From Rhizobium sp. LC145 (GTDB taxonomy: Bacteria; Pseudomonadota; Alphaproteobacteria; Rhizobiales; Rhizobiaceae), in assembly GCF_001005825.1 (NCBI RefSeq), contig NZ_LBHV01000007.1, forward strand, positions 310,001-374,000: DNA of 64,000 bases, written 5' to 3'. Of the stretch, positions 1 to 8,690 are shown piece after piece. Both the position numbers and the translations under genes were made by a program. A model generated the notes under the pieces. It worked only from the letters and a program-made list of their open reading frames with translations. It had not been told where the DNA came from and did not search any database. The first letter of the stretch is position 1, and every line of letters begins with the position of its first letter.

Positions 1-1185
1 CTTTCCGAAGCCGCGCTTTCCCGCGCTTCCGATGCGGTGCGCGCGGTCACGGCCGGTCATTCCGGCTCCTATGCGGCCGCCCCCCAGCGCAGTAACAAGA
101 AATATTATGGCGACGAGAACCCGATCGGCAGCCCCAGCTTCGAGGAGAAGGTGAAGCTGCTGACCGATATCGACGCCTATCTGCGCGGCAAGGACGACAG
201 GGTTCGCCAGGTGACGGCAACCGTCTCGGCGAGCTGGCAGGTGGTCGATATCCTGCGCGCCGACGGGCATCGCGTGCACGACGTCCGGCCGATGACCCGC
301 ATCAACATCTCCGTCGTGGTCGGCCAGGGCGACCGGCAGGAATCCGGCACGTTCGGCACCGGCGGGCGCATCGGCTTCGGCGATTTCGTGACCGACGGCA
401 ACTGGCATCAAGGCGCCGACGAGGCGCTGCGCCAGGCGCTGGTGAACCTCGAGGCCATCGACGCGCCGGCCGGCACGATGGACGTCGTGCTCGGTTCCGG
501 CTGGCCGGGCGTCATGCTGCACGAGGCTGTGGGCCACGGGCTGGAAGGCGACTTCAACCGCAAGAAGACCTCCGCATTTGCCGGCCTGCTCGGCGAGATG
601 GTGGCCGCTCCGGGCGTCACCGTCGTCGACGACGGCACGATCGACAACCGCCGCGGCTCCATCACCATCGACGACGAGGGCACGCCCTCCGGCTACAACG
701 TGCTGATCGAGAACGGCAGGCTCACCGGCTACATGCAGGACCGGCAGAACGCGCGGCTGATGGGCATGAAGCCGACCGGCAACGGCCGCCGGCAGGGTTA
801 TGCGCATGTGCCGATGCCGCGCATGACCAATACCTACATGCTCGGCGGGGACAAGACGCCGGAAGAGATCATCGCCTCGGTGAAGAAGGGCATCTATGCC
901 GTTTCCTTCGGCGGCGGCCAGGTGGACATCACCTCCGGCAAGTTCGTGTTCGGCTGCACCGAGGCCTACATGATCGAGAACGGCAAGATCGGTCCGGCAA
1001 TCAAGGGCGCCATGCTGATCGGCAACGGGCCGGAGGCGATGAAGCGGGTTTCCATGGTCGGCAACGACATGAAGCTCGATACCGGCGTCGGCAATTGCGG
1101 CAAGGGCGGCCAGTGGGTGCCCGTCGGCGTCGGCCAGCCGCATCTGCGCATGGACGAGGTGACGGTCGGCGGCACCAAGGCGTGA
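1..1185 (+). CDS. tldD: Metalloprotease TldD, 3' part (5' end outside window)
   Basis: The reading frame is open from base 1, so only the last 394 residues are present; the usual length is about 470-480, so roughly the first 80-90 residues lie outside the window. TldD forms a heteromeric zinc metalloprotease with TldE/PmbA that degrades unfolded peptides and matures some modified peptides. The family HExxxH signature is present as [12 protein letters not shown] near residue 172 of the visible part, and the conserved C-terminal [12 protein letters not shown] block and [12 protein letters not shown] tail are intact. The stop overlaps the GTG of the next gene (GTGA), suggesting translational coupling. 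Identity is confident; the partner gene is not in the window. Confidence 0.96.
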   Translation, partial: LSEAALSRASDAVRAVTAGHSGSYAAAPQRSNKKYYGDENPIGSPSFEEKVKLLTDIDAYLRGKDDRVRQVTATVSASWQVVDILRADGHRVHDVRPMTRINISVVVGQGDRQESGTFGTGGRIGFGDFVTDGNWHQGADEALRQALVNLEAIDAPAGTMDVVLGSGWPGVMLHEAVGHGLEGDFNRKKTSAFAGLLGEMVAAPGVTVVDDGTIDNRRGSITIDDEGTPSGYNVLIENGRLTGYMQDRQNARLMGMKPTGNGRRQGYAHVPMPRMTNTYMLGGDKTPEEIIASVKKGIYAVSFGGGQVDITSGKFVFGCTEAYMIENGKIGPAIKGAMLIGNGPEAMKRVSMVGNDMKLDTGVGNCGKGGQWVPVGVGQPHLRMDEVTVGGTKA

Positions 1186-1607
1186 GCGCAACTGGCTCGA
1201 ACGCCATGATCCCCGAACTATCCGTCAGCGATTGGCGGGCGAGCCGGGACTTCTACTGCGACCTCATCGGCTTTTCGGTTCGTTACGACCGGCCGGAGGA
1301 AGGCTTTGCATTTCTTACGCTCGGCGAGGCGCAATTGATGATCGACCAGATCGGCATCGGCCGGGATTTCGACATGCCCGGCGCGCCAAGAGAGCGCCCC
1401 TTCGGGCGCGGTGTCAATCTGCAGATCAGGGTTTCCGCACTGGAACCGATCCTCGCAAGGCTTCAGCTTGCGGGCATTCCTCTATATCTGGAGCCCGAGG
1501 AGAAATGGTATCGGCGAGACGACTTGGAGGTCGGCAATCGACAGTTCATCGTCGCCGATCCGGACGGCTATCTGCTGCGGCTTTTCGAGGATCTGGGCGA
1601 AAGATGA
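1182..1607 (+). CDS. Glyoxalase/bleomycin-resistance fold protein (VOC family)
   Basis: A 141-residue single-domain protein of the vicinal-oxygen-chelate superfamily. It opens with the typical '[22 protein letters not shown]' type beta-alpha-beta entry (residues about 10-30) and ends with a [18 protein letters not shown] strand, as in bleomycin-resistance-like proteins. The GTG at 1182 overlaps the stop of tldD by four bases and keeps the usual short N-terminal extension; an ATG at 1206 is the alternative start. Members include antibiotic-binding proteins and metal-dependent lyases or dioxygenases, so substrate and activity cannot be stated. It is convergent with the next gene, 27 bases away. 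Confidence 0.85.
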   Translation: MSATGSNAMIPELSVSDWRASRDFYCDLIGFSVRYDRPEEGFAFLTLGEAQLMIDQIGIGRDFDMPGAPRERPFGRGVNLQIRVSALEPILARLQLAGIPLYLEPEEKWYRRDDLEVGNRQFIVADPDGYLLRLFEDLGER

Positions 1608-1634
1608 CGGGAAGGCTAAGCAAGCCCGCCAGGC

Positions 1635-1943
1635 TCAATCCTCCACAGGCCTGAAAAGCCATTTCCGCTCGATCGCAGCGGTGAGATCCAGGCGGTTGTC
1701 ATGCGCGAAAAGCAGGATGTGCCCGAAAAGATCGGCGGTCTCGTCGGCGAGATCGCGGCGGAGTTCTTCATCGCTCCTCCCCTTCTTCCGTCCTCGACCC
1801 GTCGCCCGGTTCCACGCCTGGGTCAATTCTCCCACTTCTTCCTGCAGCTTCAGCAGAAACCAATCCGGGTCGCGCGTGATGCCGTTGGCCTCGGCATAAT
1901 CTGCGGAGGCCACCTCGAACTGCGCGCTCAATCTTTCCAGCAT
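1635..1943 (-). CDS. MazG-like nucleotide pyrophosphohydrolase family protein
   Basis: A 102-residue all-alpha protein. The sequence LKLQEEVGELTQAWN (residues about 27-41) is the MazG helix motif ExxE, followed by LADETADLFGHIL (ExxD), the two acidic pairs that bind magnesium in MazG/dUTPase-type NTP pyrophosphohydrolases. It probably hydrolyses a (d)NTP or a related nucleotide; the exact substrate is unknown. The start at 1943 was chosen because it is preceded by AGAGGGAAC at good spacing and starts at the conserved first helix; longer in-frame versions upstream add unconserved residues. Confidence 0.8.
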   Translation of the reverse strand: MLERLSAQFEVASADYAEANGITRDPDWFLLKLQEEVGELTQAWNRATGRGRKKGRSDEELRRDLADETADLFGHILLFAHDNRLDLTAAIERKWLFRPVED

Positions 1944-2112
1944 GAAGTTCCCTCTTTGTTCATGAGGACAACACACCGATTCTCGAAAGCTGTCGAGCGT
2001 CACGGGACGGTTCATCATCAAATTGCCCGCTTTTCTCATCTGCAAGCTTGACATAGCCACCCGGCTTTCCGCAGCTATGGCGTGCAAGATGCCAGCCTAG
2101 AGTCCTTCACCC

Positions 2113-2901
2113 GTGCCATTTGAAAACACGCTTTCCGCATTCCTGGGAACGGTCCTTCCCGGCCATGCGCCCGGTCAGATCGCCTTTCTCCTGGTTTCCG
2201 CGGTCGTCGCGGGGCTGGCGCGCGGCTTTTCCGGGTTCGGCGGGGCGCTGATCTTCGTGCCGCTTGCGGGTGCCGCGACAAGCCCGCAGATCGCCTCCGC
2301 CCTGCTGCTCATCATCGACGGCGTGATGACGCTCGGCATGGTGCCAGCCGGCTGGCGCCAGGCAAACCGGCGGGAAGTGGCAACAATGCTGATCGGCGCG
2401 ACGGTAGGGGTTCCGCTCGGCACGACAGTGCTTGCTCTTGCTCCTCCGATCATGCTGCGCTGGATCATCTCAGGCGTCGTTCTCGCCCTGCTCGCCTTCC
2501 TGATTTCGGGCTGGCGCTATCACGGACGGCCGAAGACGGTACTGACGATCGGCGTCGGCAGTATTGCAGGCCTATTCGGGGGCGCGGCACAGATGTCCGG
2601 ACCGCCGGTCGTCGCCTATTGGCTCGGCGGCGCCATTCCGGCCGCGACGGTGCGCGCCAATCTGATCCTCTATTTCGCGCTGGCGACCTGCATCTCGATC
2701 TCCGCCTATCTCTTCGGCGGCCTGCTGACGCGGGAAGTCCTGCTGCTCGCCGTGCTGACCGGCCCCGCTTACGGGCTCGGTCTCTATACCGGCTCGCGGC
2801 TCTTCGGCCTCGCGGACGAGGCGACCTTCCGCAGGGCCTGCTTCTTTCTCATCGCTTCGGCCGCCCTGATCGGCCTTCCCCTATTCGACGGCTGGCGCTG
2901 A
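2113..2901 (+). CDS. TauE/SafE-family membrane transporter (sulfite exporter-like)
   Basis: A 262-residue inner-membrane protein with about eight hydrophobic segments and two repeated TauE signatures: GLARGFSGFGGALIFVPLAG near residue 35 and the weaker second copy AGLFGGAAQMSGPPVVAYW near residue 155. TauE/SafE proteins export small organic or sulfur anions such as sulfite or sulfoacetate; the substrate here is unknown. The start is a GTG with no clear Shine-Dalgarno, so it is provisional. It stands alone, divergent from the MazG-like gene and followed by the deacetylase. Confidence 0.85.
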   Translation: MPFENTLSAFLGTVLPGHAPGQIAFLLVSAVVAGLARGFSGFGGALIFVPLAGAATSPQIASALLLIIDGVMTLGMVPAGWRQANRREVATMLIGATVGVPLGTTVLALAPPIMLRWIISGVVLALLAFLISGWRYHGRPKTVLTIGVGSIAGLFGGAAQMSGPPVVAYWLGGAIPAATVRANLILYFALATCISISAYLFGGLLTREVLLLAVLTGPAYGLGLYTGSRLFGLADEATFRRACFFLIASAALIGLPLFDGWR

Positions 2902-2988
2902 TTTTTCGGGAACCTTAGTCAAGGTTTAAGACAGTCGGACGTAGGTTCCCCTGTCTTGAAGAATACGGGCGTGACCGCAGCAGGGCAC

Positions 2989-4044
2989 ATGATCGACAGG
3001 GTGCATGCCATTTGGCGTCGTGACGTCAAGCGCCGGCTGATTGCCGGCGGGCTCGACGTCGCCGCACTTCTCGCCCGGGCCGGCGTGCTCAACCAGGCGC
3101 GCGGCAACGGCGCGATCTTTACGCTTCACCACGTCCGTCCTCACAGGCCGCGCCCGCTCGAGCCGAGCATGCATCTGGAGGTGACGCCCGAATTCCTCGA
3201 AGCGGCGATCGTCCGGCTGGCCAGGGAGGGCTATGAATTCGTTCCTCTCTCCGAGATACCGTCGCGGCTGCGCTCGCCCGGACAACGCCGCTTCGCCGCC
3301 TTCACCCTCGACGACGGCTATCGCAACAATGCCGAGCACGCGCTTCCGGTCTTTGCCCGGCACAAGGTGCCCTTCACCGTATTCGCGACACGCGGCTTTG
3401 CCGAACGCACCCATTCGCTCTGGTGGGAAACGCTTGCCGAACTCCTCGGCCGTCTCGATGAGGTAAGCTTCGATTTCGGCGATGGTTTCGAAAGGCTCGA
3501 CCTTTCGACCGAGGCGCGCAAGTTCGACGCCTTCGACCGCTTCTCTCATCATATTGCCGGAAGGGACGAGGCGGCAGCCGTCGCGGAACTCGACCAGCTT
3601 GCCCGGAGCCATGGGGTCGATCCGCTCGGCATCACGGCAGAACTCGTCATGGACGGCGAAGAATTGCGCAGGCTTGCGGCCCATCCCCTCGCCTCGCTCG
3701 GCGCGCACACGATCAGCCACCGCGCCATCAGCCGGCTTTCCGCGGAGGAAGCCGCGCGGGAAATGCGGCAATCGGCCGACTGGCTGGAAGAGCTGACCGG
3801 CGAGCGCCCCCGGACATTTGCCTTTCCCTACGGCACGCGGGAAGCGGTCTTGGCCCGCGACGAGGCGATCGCCCGCGAACTCGGATTTTCAATCGCGGTG
3901 ACGACGCGGCCCGGCACACTGGACGGCAAGAATGCCGATCGCCTGACCGGCCTGCCCAGGATATCCCTCAACGGCTATTACCAGCAGCCCCGCCACGTCT
4001 CTGCGCTCGCCTCGGGGATACCGTTTGCGATCGGCGGCCGCTGA
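2989..4044 (+). CDS. Polysaccharide deacetylase family protein (CE4)
   Basis: A 351-residue NodB-homology protein. Motif 1 is FTLDDGY (catalytic base and metal Asp, about residue 105), and the metal-binding SLGAHTISH (SxxxH, about residue 245) follows; FPYGTREA (about residue 282) is motif 3. A long insert lies between motif 1 and motif 2, as in larger rhizobial deacetylases. It probably removes acetyl groups from an N-acetylated envelope or surface polysaccharide; the substrate is not known. No clear signal peptide is visible. The ATG at 2989 follows AGCAGGG; in-frame GTG (2971) and TTG (2956) upstream are alternatives. Confidence 0.85.
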   Translation: MIDRVHAIWRRDVKRRLIAGGLDVAALLARAGVLNQARGNGAIFTLHHVRPHRPRPLEPSMHLEVTPEFLEAAIVRLAREGYEFVPLSEIPSRLRSPGQRRFAAFTLDDGYRNNAEHALPVFARHKVPFTVFATRGFAERTHSLWWETLAELLGRLDEVSFDFGDGFERLDLSTEARKFDAFDRFSHHIAGRDEAAAVAELDQLARSHGVDPLGITAELVMDGEELRRLAAHPLASLGAHTISHRAISRLSAEEAAREMRQSADWLEELTGERPRTFAFPYGTREAVLARDEAIARELGFSIAVTTRPGTLDGKNADRLTGLPRISLNGYYQQPRHVSALASGIPFAIGGR

Positions 4045-4064
4045 CACCCGTTATCCACAGGAAA

Positions 4065-4685
4065 TCAGGGATACATCCGCACCTTTTCCCAAGGACCATC
4101 CGGATGGGACCGGCGGAACTCGATACGGTCGTGGAGGCGGAACGAACGGTCGTGCCAGAACTCGATGGAGACCGGCTTGATGCGAAAGCCCGACCAATGG
4201 GGCGGACGCGGAATATCGCCTATGGCATAGCGGGCGGTATATTCCGCCACCGCCTTCTCCAGCGCGAAACGGCCCTCCAGCGGGCGGGACTGTTTCGAGG
4301 CCCAGGCGCCGATGCGGCTTCCGCGCGGCCGGGAGCGATAATAGGCATCGGCCTCCTCGTCGCCGACGACCTCGACCTCTCCCCTGAGACGTACCTGCCT
4401 TCGCAGCGATTTCCAGTGGAAGCACATCGCCGCCTTTTTTTGACCCAGGATTTCGCGTCCCTTCTGACTTTCGAAATTCGTGTAGAAGACGAAACCGTTC
4501 TCGTCATAGCCCTTGAGCAGCACCATGCGTACATTGGGCAGGCCATTTTCATCCACCGTCGCCAGCGCCACCGCGTTGGGATCGTTGATCTCGGAGGCCT
4601 CGGCCTCCTTCAGCCAGGCGCCGAACAAGGCGAAGGGTTCAGTCTCCTCGGTGAAGTCACCGGATGTTAACCCGCTCTCGGACAT
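4065..4685 (-). CDS. pdxH: Pyridoxamine/pyridoxine 5'-phosphate oxidase
   Basis: A 206-residue FMN flavoenzyme that oxidises pyridoxine or pyridoxamine 5'-phosphate to pyridoxal 5'-phosphate, the last step of vitamin B6 synthesis and salvage. Family blocks are all present: [20 protein letters not shown] (FMN site, residues about 39-58), [13 protein letters not shown] (about 67-79), [22 protein letters not shown] (about 121-133) and the C-terminal [14 protein letters not shown] with R/H substrate residues. Length matches the family. It is divergent from the following lipoprotein gene and convergent with the deacetylase. Confidence 0.96.
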   Translation of the reverse strand: MSESGLTSGDFTEETEPFALFGAWLKEAEASEINDPNAVALATVDENGLPNVRMVLLKGYDENGFVFYTNFESQKGREILGQKKAAMCFHWKSLRRQVRLRGEVEVVGDEEADAYYRSRPRGSRIGAWASKQSRPLEGRFALEKAVAEYTARYAIGDIPRPPHWSGFRIKPVSIEFWHDRSFRLHDRIEFRRSHPDGPWEKVRMYP

Positions 4686-4752
4686 ATTGACTTAAATGCT
4701 CCTAATCTGATCATTGCCCGTGACTCGTTGCCGGACAGGGACACCAGAAGAC

Positions 4753-5202
4753 GTGATAGCAAAGTCGAAGAGCCGCAAAAAGGGGTCGCTCCCGTTCTGC
4801 CTCAGGGCGCTAGCGATGGCCGCGGTAGGCTTCTCCCTTGCCGGCTGCACCAGCAGCATGGACCTTTTCGGCGGCGTCAAGCGGGTGGATCGTTCGATCG
4901 CGACCGGAACCGTTCCGGTGCCGGCAAGTTCCGGCGTCACCCTTTCCGACGAGACGACCGTCCGCAATGCCGTGACCTCCGCCGATCTCGCGAGACTCGG
5001 CTCCAGCTCGGTTCCCTGGGCCAACACCGCAACCGGCAGCGCCGGCGTGGTCTCCTCCATCCGCGAGGCCCGCAATGACGGCCACGTCTGCCGCTACTTC
5101 ACCACCACGCGCCATTCCTACGAAGGCATTGCCCGGTTCAACGGACAGGCCTGCCTCACGGGCACCGGCGACTGGCTGCTGACGGCCTTCGATCGGCTGT
5201 AA
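4753..5202 (+). CDS. Small lipoprotein, RT0821/Lpp0805-like surface protein
   Basis: About 149 residues. A basic N-terminus (KSKSRKKG) is followed by a hydrophobic stretch and a lipobox LAGC near residue 32, so it is expected to be lipid-modified and sorted to the outer membrane. The C-terminal part (HVCRYFTTTRHSYEGIARFNGQACL...GDWLL) resembles the RT0821/Lpp0805 surface-protein domain, with two conserved cysteines. Role unknown. GTG at 4753 gives a conventional signal peptide; GTG 4720 or TTG 4714 would give an overlong, non-signal extension. Confidence 0.7.
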   Translation: MIAKSKSRKKGSLPFCLRALAMAAVGFSLAGCTSSMDLFGGVKRVDRSIATGTVPVPASSGVTLSDETTVRNAVTSADLARLGSSSVPWANTATGSAGVVSSIREARNDGHVCRYFTTTRHSYEGIARFNGQACLTGTGDWLLTAFDRL

Positions 5203-5390
5203 CAATTTATTTACCCTGTCTGCGATTGGCCGCCGGCTGCAAAGCCGACGTAACACCTGATTCACGAGTGCGTTGATAGCCTCCGGAAAGCAGGCAGCGC
5301 GTCCCGAATACGAGGCGGGGCGAGGACTGCGCGAGTAATTGAGTATCGGGGTTCGGGTTTCCTGCGCGGGCCCGCCGCCCGGAGCGACCG

Positions 5391-6548
5391 GTGAAGAAGA
5401 TGCGCGATCCCTATTCCGTACTCGGCGTGAAACAGACCGCCGACGCAGACGAGATCAAGGCCGCCTGGAGAGCAAAGGCGAAATCGGCCCATCCCGACCG
5501 CAACCGGGACGACCCTTCCGCCACGACGCGTTTCGCGGAGCTCGGCCAGGCCTATGAGGTGCTGAAGGACCCGGAGCGGCGGCAGCGCTACGACCGGGTC
5601 GCCGAGATGCAGCAGACGATCATGCAGCAGCGCGAAGCCACCCGCCAGGCGGCCGAGCGCGCCAAGGCCGCCCGCGCCAATGCCGAAAAGGTGATGGAGG
5701 AATTGGCCAAGGCCGACGCTCGCCGCGCTCAGACGCAAGGTCAGACCCAAAATCAAACCCAGGGCCAAGCGGGCGGCAGCGCCGAATCGGCCGAGGAGAT
5801 GATCGAGCGGATCTTCGGCTCCGCCTATGCCGGCAAGACGGAAGACCAGGGCAAGCCGCAACCGCAGGGTCACTCGGCGAGCGGCCCGGCTGCGGACGAG
5901 CCGTTCGAGACCACCAATTTTTCCGTTCCGGAAACCGGCCCGCGGACGGATGCCGAGCAGAAAACCCCGGCGGTCCTGCAGGCCGTCGATCTCATCGCCT
6001 CGCTGGTCCGCCGCATTCGCGGCACGGTACCCGCGCTGGAAAAGGCGCCCGACCTCACCGCCGAGGCGACCGTCACGATCGACGATCTTCTGAAGCAGAA
6101 CTGGGCGGTCGTGCAGCTTCCCGACGAGCGCGAGGTGCGCTTCCCGCTCGAAGCGGGCATGACGGCGGGGCACGTGCTGCGCCTGAAAGGCCAGGGGCTG
6201 AAGCTTCCAAACATGCAGCGCGGCGATCTGGTCGTCACGCTGAAGATCGCGCCGGAAAAGGATTTCCGCGTCGAGGGCTTCGATATCCACACGATCATGC
6301 CGATCTCGCTGGAGGACGCGGTCCTCGGCGCGGAGGCGGAGCTTGCCACCCCGGAAGGCACACGGACGATAGCCGTACCGGCCTGGTCGGGCTCCGATCG
6401 CTCGGTAAGGCTCGAAGGGCTCGGCCTGCCGAATGATTCGGACGGCCGCGGCGATCTCGTCGTGGAACTCAGGGTGCTGCTCTGGGATCAACCTAACGAC
6501 AAGGTGACCGACCTCATGCGCCACATGCGCGAAGGTCTCTATATCTGA
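5391..6548 (+). CDS. DnaJ-family co-chaperone without zinc finger (CbpA-like)
   Basis: A 385-residue J-domain protein. Residues about 5-70 form a J domain with the HPD tripeptide (SAHPDRN) that stimulates DnaK ATPase. A Gln/Ala-rich linker with repeated QTQ/NQTQGQ follows, then the DnaJ C-terminal substrate-binding domain from about residue 215, with conserved VTIDDLLK..., GLKLPNMQRGDLVVTL and RGDLVVELRV strands. There is no CxxCxGxG zinc-finger region, so it resembles CbpA rather than canonical DnaJ. GTG 5391 has a GGAG six bases upstream; ATG 5400 is the alternative start. Confidence 0.9.
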   Translation: MKKMRDPYSVLGVKQTADADEIKAAWRAKAKSAHPDRNRDDPSATTRFAELGQAYEVLKDPERRQRYDRVAEMQQTIMQQREATRQAAERAKAARANAEKVMEELAKADARRAQTQGQTQNQTQGQAGGSAESAEEMIERIFGSAYAGKTEDQGKPQPQGHSASGPAADEPFETTNFSVPETGPRTDAEQKTPAVLQAVDLIASLVRRIRGTVPALEKAPDLTAEATVTIDDLLKQNWAVVQLPDEREVRFPLEAGMTAGHVLRLKGQGLKLPNMQRGDLVVTLKIAPEKDFRVEGFDIHTIMPISLEDAVLGAEAELATPEGTRTIAVPAWSGSDRSVRLEGLGLPNDSDGRGDLVVELRVLLWDQPNDKVTDLMRHMREGLYI

Positions 6549-6657
6549 GCTCCGCGCCACCCCCCTTTGTTTTCAGGGGCTCGGCGCTGGCATCCCCGTT
6601 GCGCACCCTTTGTTACCACAGCTTACACGAGATGATCTGCGCACGCTTGAACCGATT

Positions 6658-6680
6658 AGCTGCCTATGCCATAGGCAGCT
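6658..6680. promoter_or_regulatory. Perfect 11-bp inverted repeat in the fabI leader
   Basis: AGCTGCCTATG and CATAGGCAGCT flank a single C, 43 bases before the fabI start codon. The symmetry with a one-base centre looks like an operator for a dimeric regulator more than a terminator, as no T-tract follows. A weak TTGCGC-17-CTTACA promoter candidate lies at 6599-6627, which would place the palindrome in the early transcribed leader. No binding protein can be named. Confidence 0.45.
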
Positions 6681-6723
6681 TTCGAATTGAGCATAGCTCT
6701 TCACGAGTTTCAGGGGACTTAGC

Positions 6724-7542
6724 ATGGTTCAGGCTTCCGGCCTCATGGCAGGCAAACGCGGCATCATCATGGGGGTTGCGAACAACCGCTCCATCGCGTG
6801 GGGGATAGCGAAGGCCATCCATGCACAGGGCGGCGAGATCGCCTTCACCTATCAGGGCGACGCACTCAAGAAGCGCGTCGAACCGCTCGCAGCCGAACTC
6901 GGCGCGATTCTTGCCGGGCATTGCGATGTCGGCGACGAGGCCTCGATCGACGCCGTTTTCGAGAACATCGAAAAGCAGTGGGGCAAGATCGACTTCCTCG
7001 TGCATGCGATCGGCTTCTCGGACAAGGACGAACTGACCGGCCGCTATGTCGACACTTCGCCGGAAAACTTCGCCAAGACGATGCAGATCTCGGTCTATTC
7101 CTTCACGTCGGTCGCCCGCCGTGCGGAGAAGCTGATGACCGATGGCGGTTCGCTGCTGACGCTGACCTATTACGGCGCGGAAAAGGTGATGCCGAACTAC
7201 AACGTCATGGGCGTGGCCAAGGCCGCTCTGGAAGCGAGCGTCAAGTATCTCGCAGTCGACCTCGGCCCGAAGAACATCCGCGTCAACGCGATCTCCGCCG
7301 GCCCGATCAAGACGCTTGCCGCATCCGGCATCGGCGATTTCCGCTATATTCTCAAGTGGAACGAGTACAACGCGCCGCTGCGCCGCACCGTCACCATCGA
7401 GGAAGTCGGCGATGTCGGCCTGTACATGCTGTCCGACCTCTCGCGCTCGGTGACCGGCGAGACGCACCATGCCGATAGCGGCTATCACGTCGTCGGCATG
7501 AAGGCGGTCGACGCGCCGGACATCTCGGTCATCAAAGACTGA
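6724..7542 (+). CDS. fabI: Enoyl-[acyl-carrier-protein] reductase (NADH), FabI
   Basis: A 272-residue short-chain reductase that reduces trans-2-enoyl-ACP in the last step of each fatty-acid elongation cycle; FabI is the triclosan target. GIIMGVANNRSIAWGIAKA (residues about 13-31) is the FabI-type nucleotide loop. The catalytic Y-x6-K is present as YNVMGVAK (about residues 159-166), and the FabI-specific AGPIKTLAASGI substrate loop follows. Strong ribosome-binding site AGGGGA. The phosphatase gene starts 21 bases downstream and may be cotranscribed. Confidence 0.96.
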   Translation: MVQASGLMAGKRGIIMGVANNRSIAWGIAKAIHAQGGEIAFTYQGDALKKRVEPLAAELGAILAGHCDVGDEASIDAVFENIEKQWGKIDFLVHAIGFSDKDELTGRYVDTSPENFAKTMQISVYSFTSVARRAEKLMTDGGSLLTLTYYGAEKVMPNYNVMGVAKAALEASVKYLAVDLGPKNIRVNAISAGPIKTLAASGIGDFRYILKWNEYNAPLRRTVTIEEVGDVGLYMLSDLSRSVTGETHHADSGYHVVGMKAVDAPDISVIKD

Positions 7543-7563
7543 TCGAAACCAGGGAAGTCCGCC

Positions 7564-8151
7564 GTGCTCATCTACATGATCCGCCACGGCCAGACGGACT
7601 GGAATGCCGAAGGCCGGCTTCAGGGCCAGAGAGACATCGGGCTCAATGAGACCGGCCGGAGCCAGGCGACGCGCAACGGCGAAATGCTCGGCGAAATCAT
7701 CGGAAAGGGCGAGGGCTTCGACTATGTCGCAAGCCCTCTTTCGCGTACCCGCGAAACCATGGAGCGCCTGCGCGCCGCCATGGGCATAGAGCCCCTCGCC
7801 TACCGGACCGACGAGCGGCTGGTCGAACTCTCCTTCGGAGATTGGGAAGGCCACACGCTCGAGGAAGTCAGCCATATCGCACCGGACCGGCTGCTCGCCC
7901 GCGCCGCCCAGAAATGGAGCTTCATCCCTCCCGGCGAAGCGGCCGAAAGCTATGAAATCCTCTCATGGCGGGTGGGCGCCTGGGTGCGCTCGGTCGAGGC
8001 TCCGACCGTCTGCGTCAGCCATGGCGGGGTCATCCGGTCGCTCTTCCGGCTGATCGCCGATCTTTCGGAGAACGAGGCGGCCACCATGCCGGTACCGCAG
8101 GACCGGATACTCAGGATCGATACCGGAGCCGGCCGCATAGAATGGCTATAG
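7564..8151 (+). CDS. Histidine phosphatase family protein (phosphoglycerate-mutase-like)
   Basis: A 195-residue phosphoglycerate-mutase-superfamily enzyme. The catalytic RHG motif is in MIRHGQTDWNAEGRLQG at residues 6-22, the second acidic block LVELSFGDWEGHTLEE is near residue 87, and the second catalytic histidine is in CVSHGGVIRSLFR near residue 150. It probably acts as a phosphatase on a small phosphoester; a true mutase role is not indicated. GTG start with AGGGAAG upstream, 21 bases behind fabI. Its stop abuts the convergent DUF1344 gene with no gap. Confidence 0.85.
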   Translation: MLIYMIRHGQTDWNAEGRLQGQRDIGLNETGRSQATRNGEMLGEIIGKGEGFDYVASPLSRTRETMERLRAAMGIEPLAYRTDERLVELSFGDWEGHTLEEVSHIAPDRLLARAAQKWSFIPPGEAAESYEILSWRVGAWVRSVEAPTVCVSHGGVIRSLFRLIADLSENEAATMPVPQDRILRIDTGAGRIEWL

Positions 8152-8412
8152 CTATTCCATGACCTGAAGGTCATCCACGACCCGGCTGCCGTTCTCGACG
8201 GTGTAGAAGACCAGCACCTTCACGCCGGATTTCAGCCCTTCGAAGTTGAACTCCTCGGGCACCTTATAGGTCTTGCCGTCATCGAGCGTCAGGCTCAGGG
8301 AATTGACATCCACCGACTTGATCGTCGCTTCGACATCGGCACTCTGCGCAAAAACCGAGAGCGGCGACAAGATGCTTGCGGTGACAAGCAGGGTGGCGAT
8401 CAGGATGCGCAT
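8152..8412 (-). CDS. DUF1344 domain-containing small secreted protein
   Basis: About 86 residues: a cleavable signal peptide (MRILIATLLVTASILSPLSVFAQS) and a small beta-rich domain reading DVEATIKSVDVNSLSLTLDDGKTY...GLKSGVKVLVFY, typical of DUF1344 proteins of Rhizobiales. Function unknown; the periplasmic location is inferred from the signal peptide. The ATG at 8412 was preferred to a longer in-frame start at 8457 because it begins at the signal peptide. Upstream, 8413-8690 is noncoding as far as can be seen and holds no recognisable element. Confidence 0.75.
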   Translation of the reverse strand: MRILIATLLVTASILSPLSVFAQSADVEATIKSVDVNSLSLTLDDGKTYKVPEEFNFEGLKSGVKVLVFYTVENGSRVVDDLQVME

Positions 8413-8690
8413 GGTCGAAGCCTTCAACGGAATGAGTGCTGTATCTTTTCGGAGCAAAGAATAGTCCTTCGATTGTGGCGAAATTCGCCCATGACCATGA
8501 CATTTTCATTGCAAGTAATGATCTGAATCTTAACACTTTTCAAGAATTGACCGAATGCGGTTGCATGTTCTTGCAGCCACTAAACCAGAAGAACAGTCCG
8601 GCCCAAGAAATAGCCTGCGACAATGCGCATGGACGCTCAATCGGAAATTAACGCCGCCTGTATACCGTCCCGCCAACAACACAATAACGA

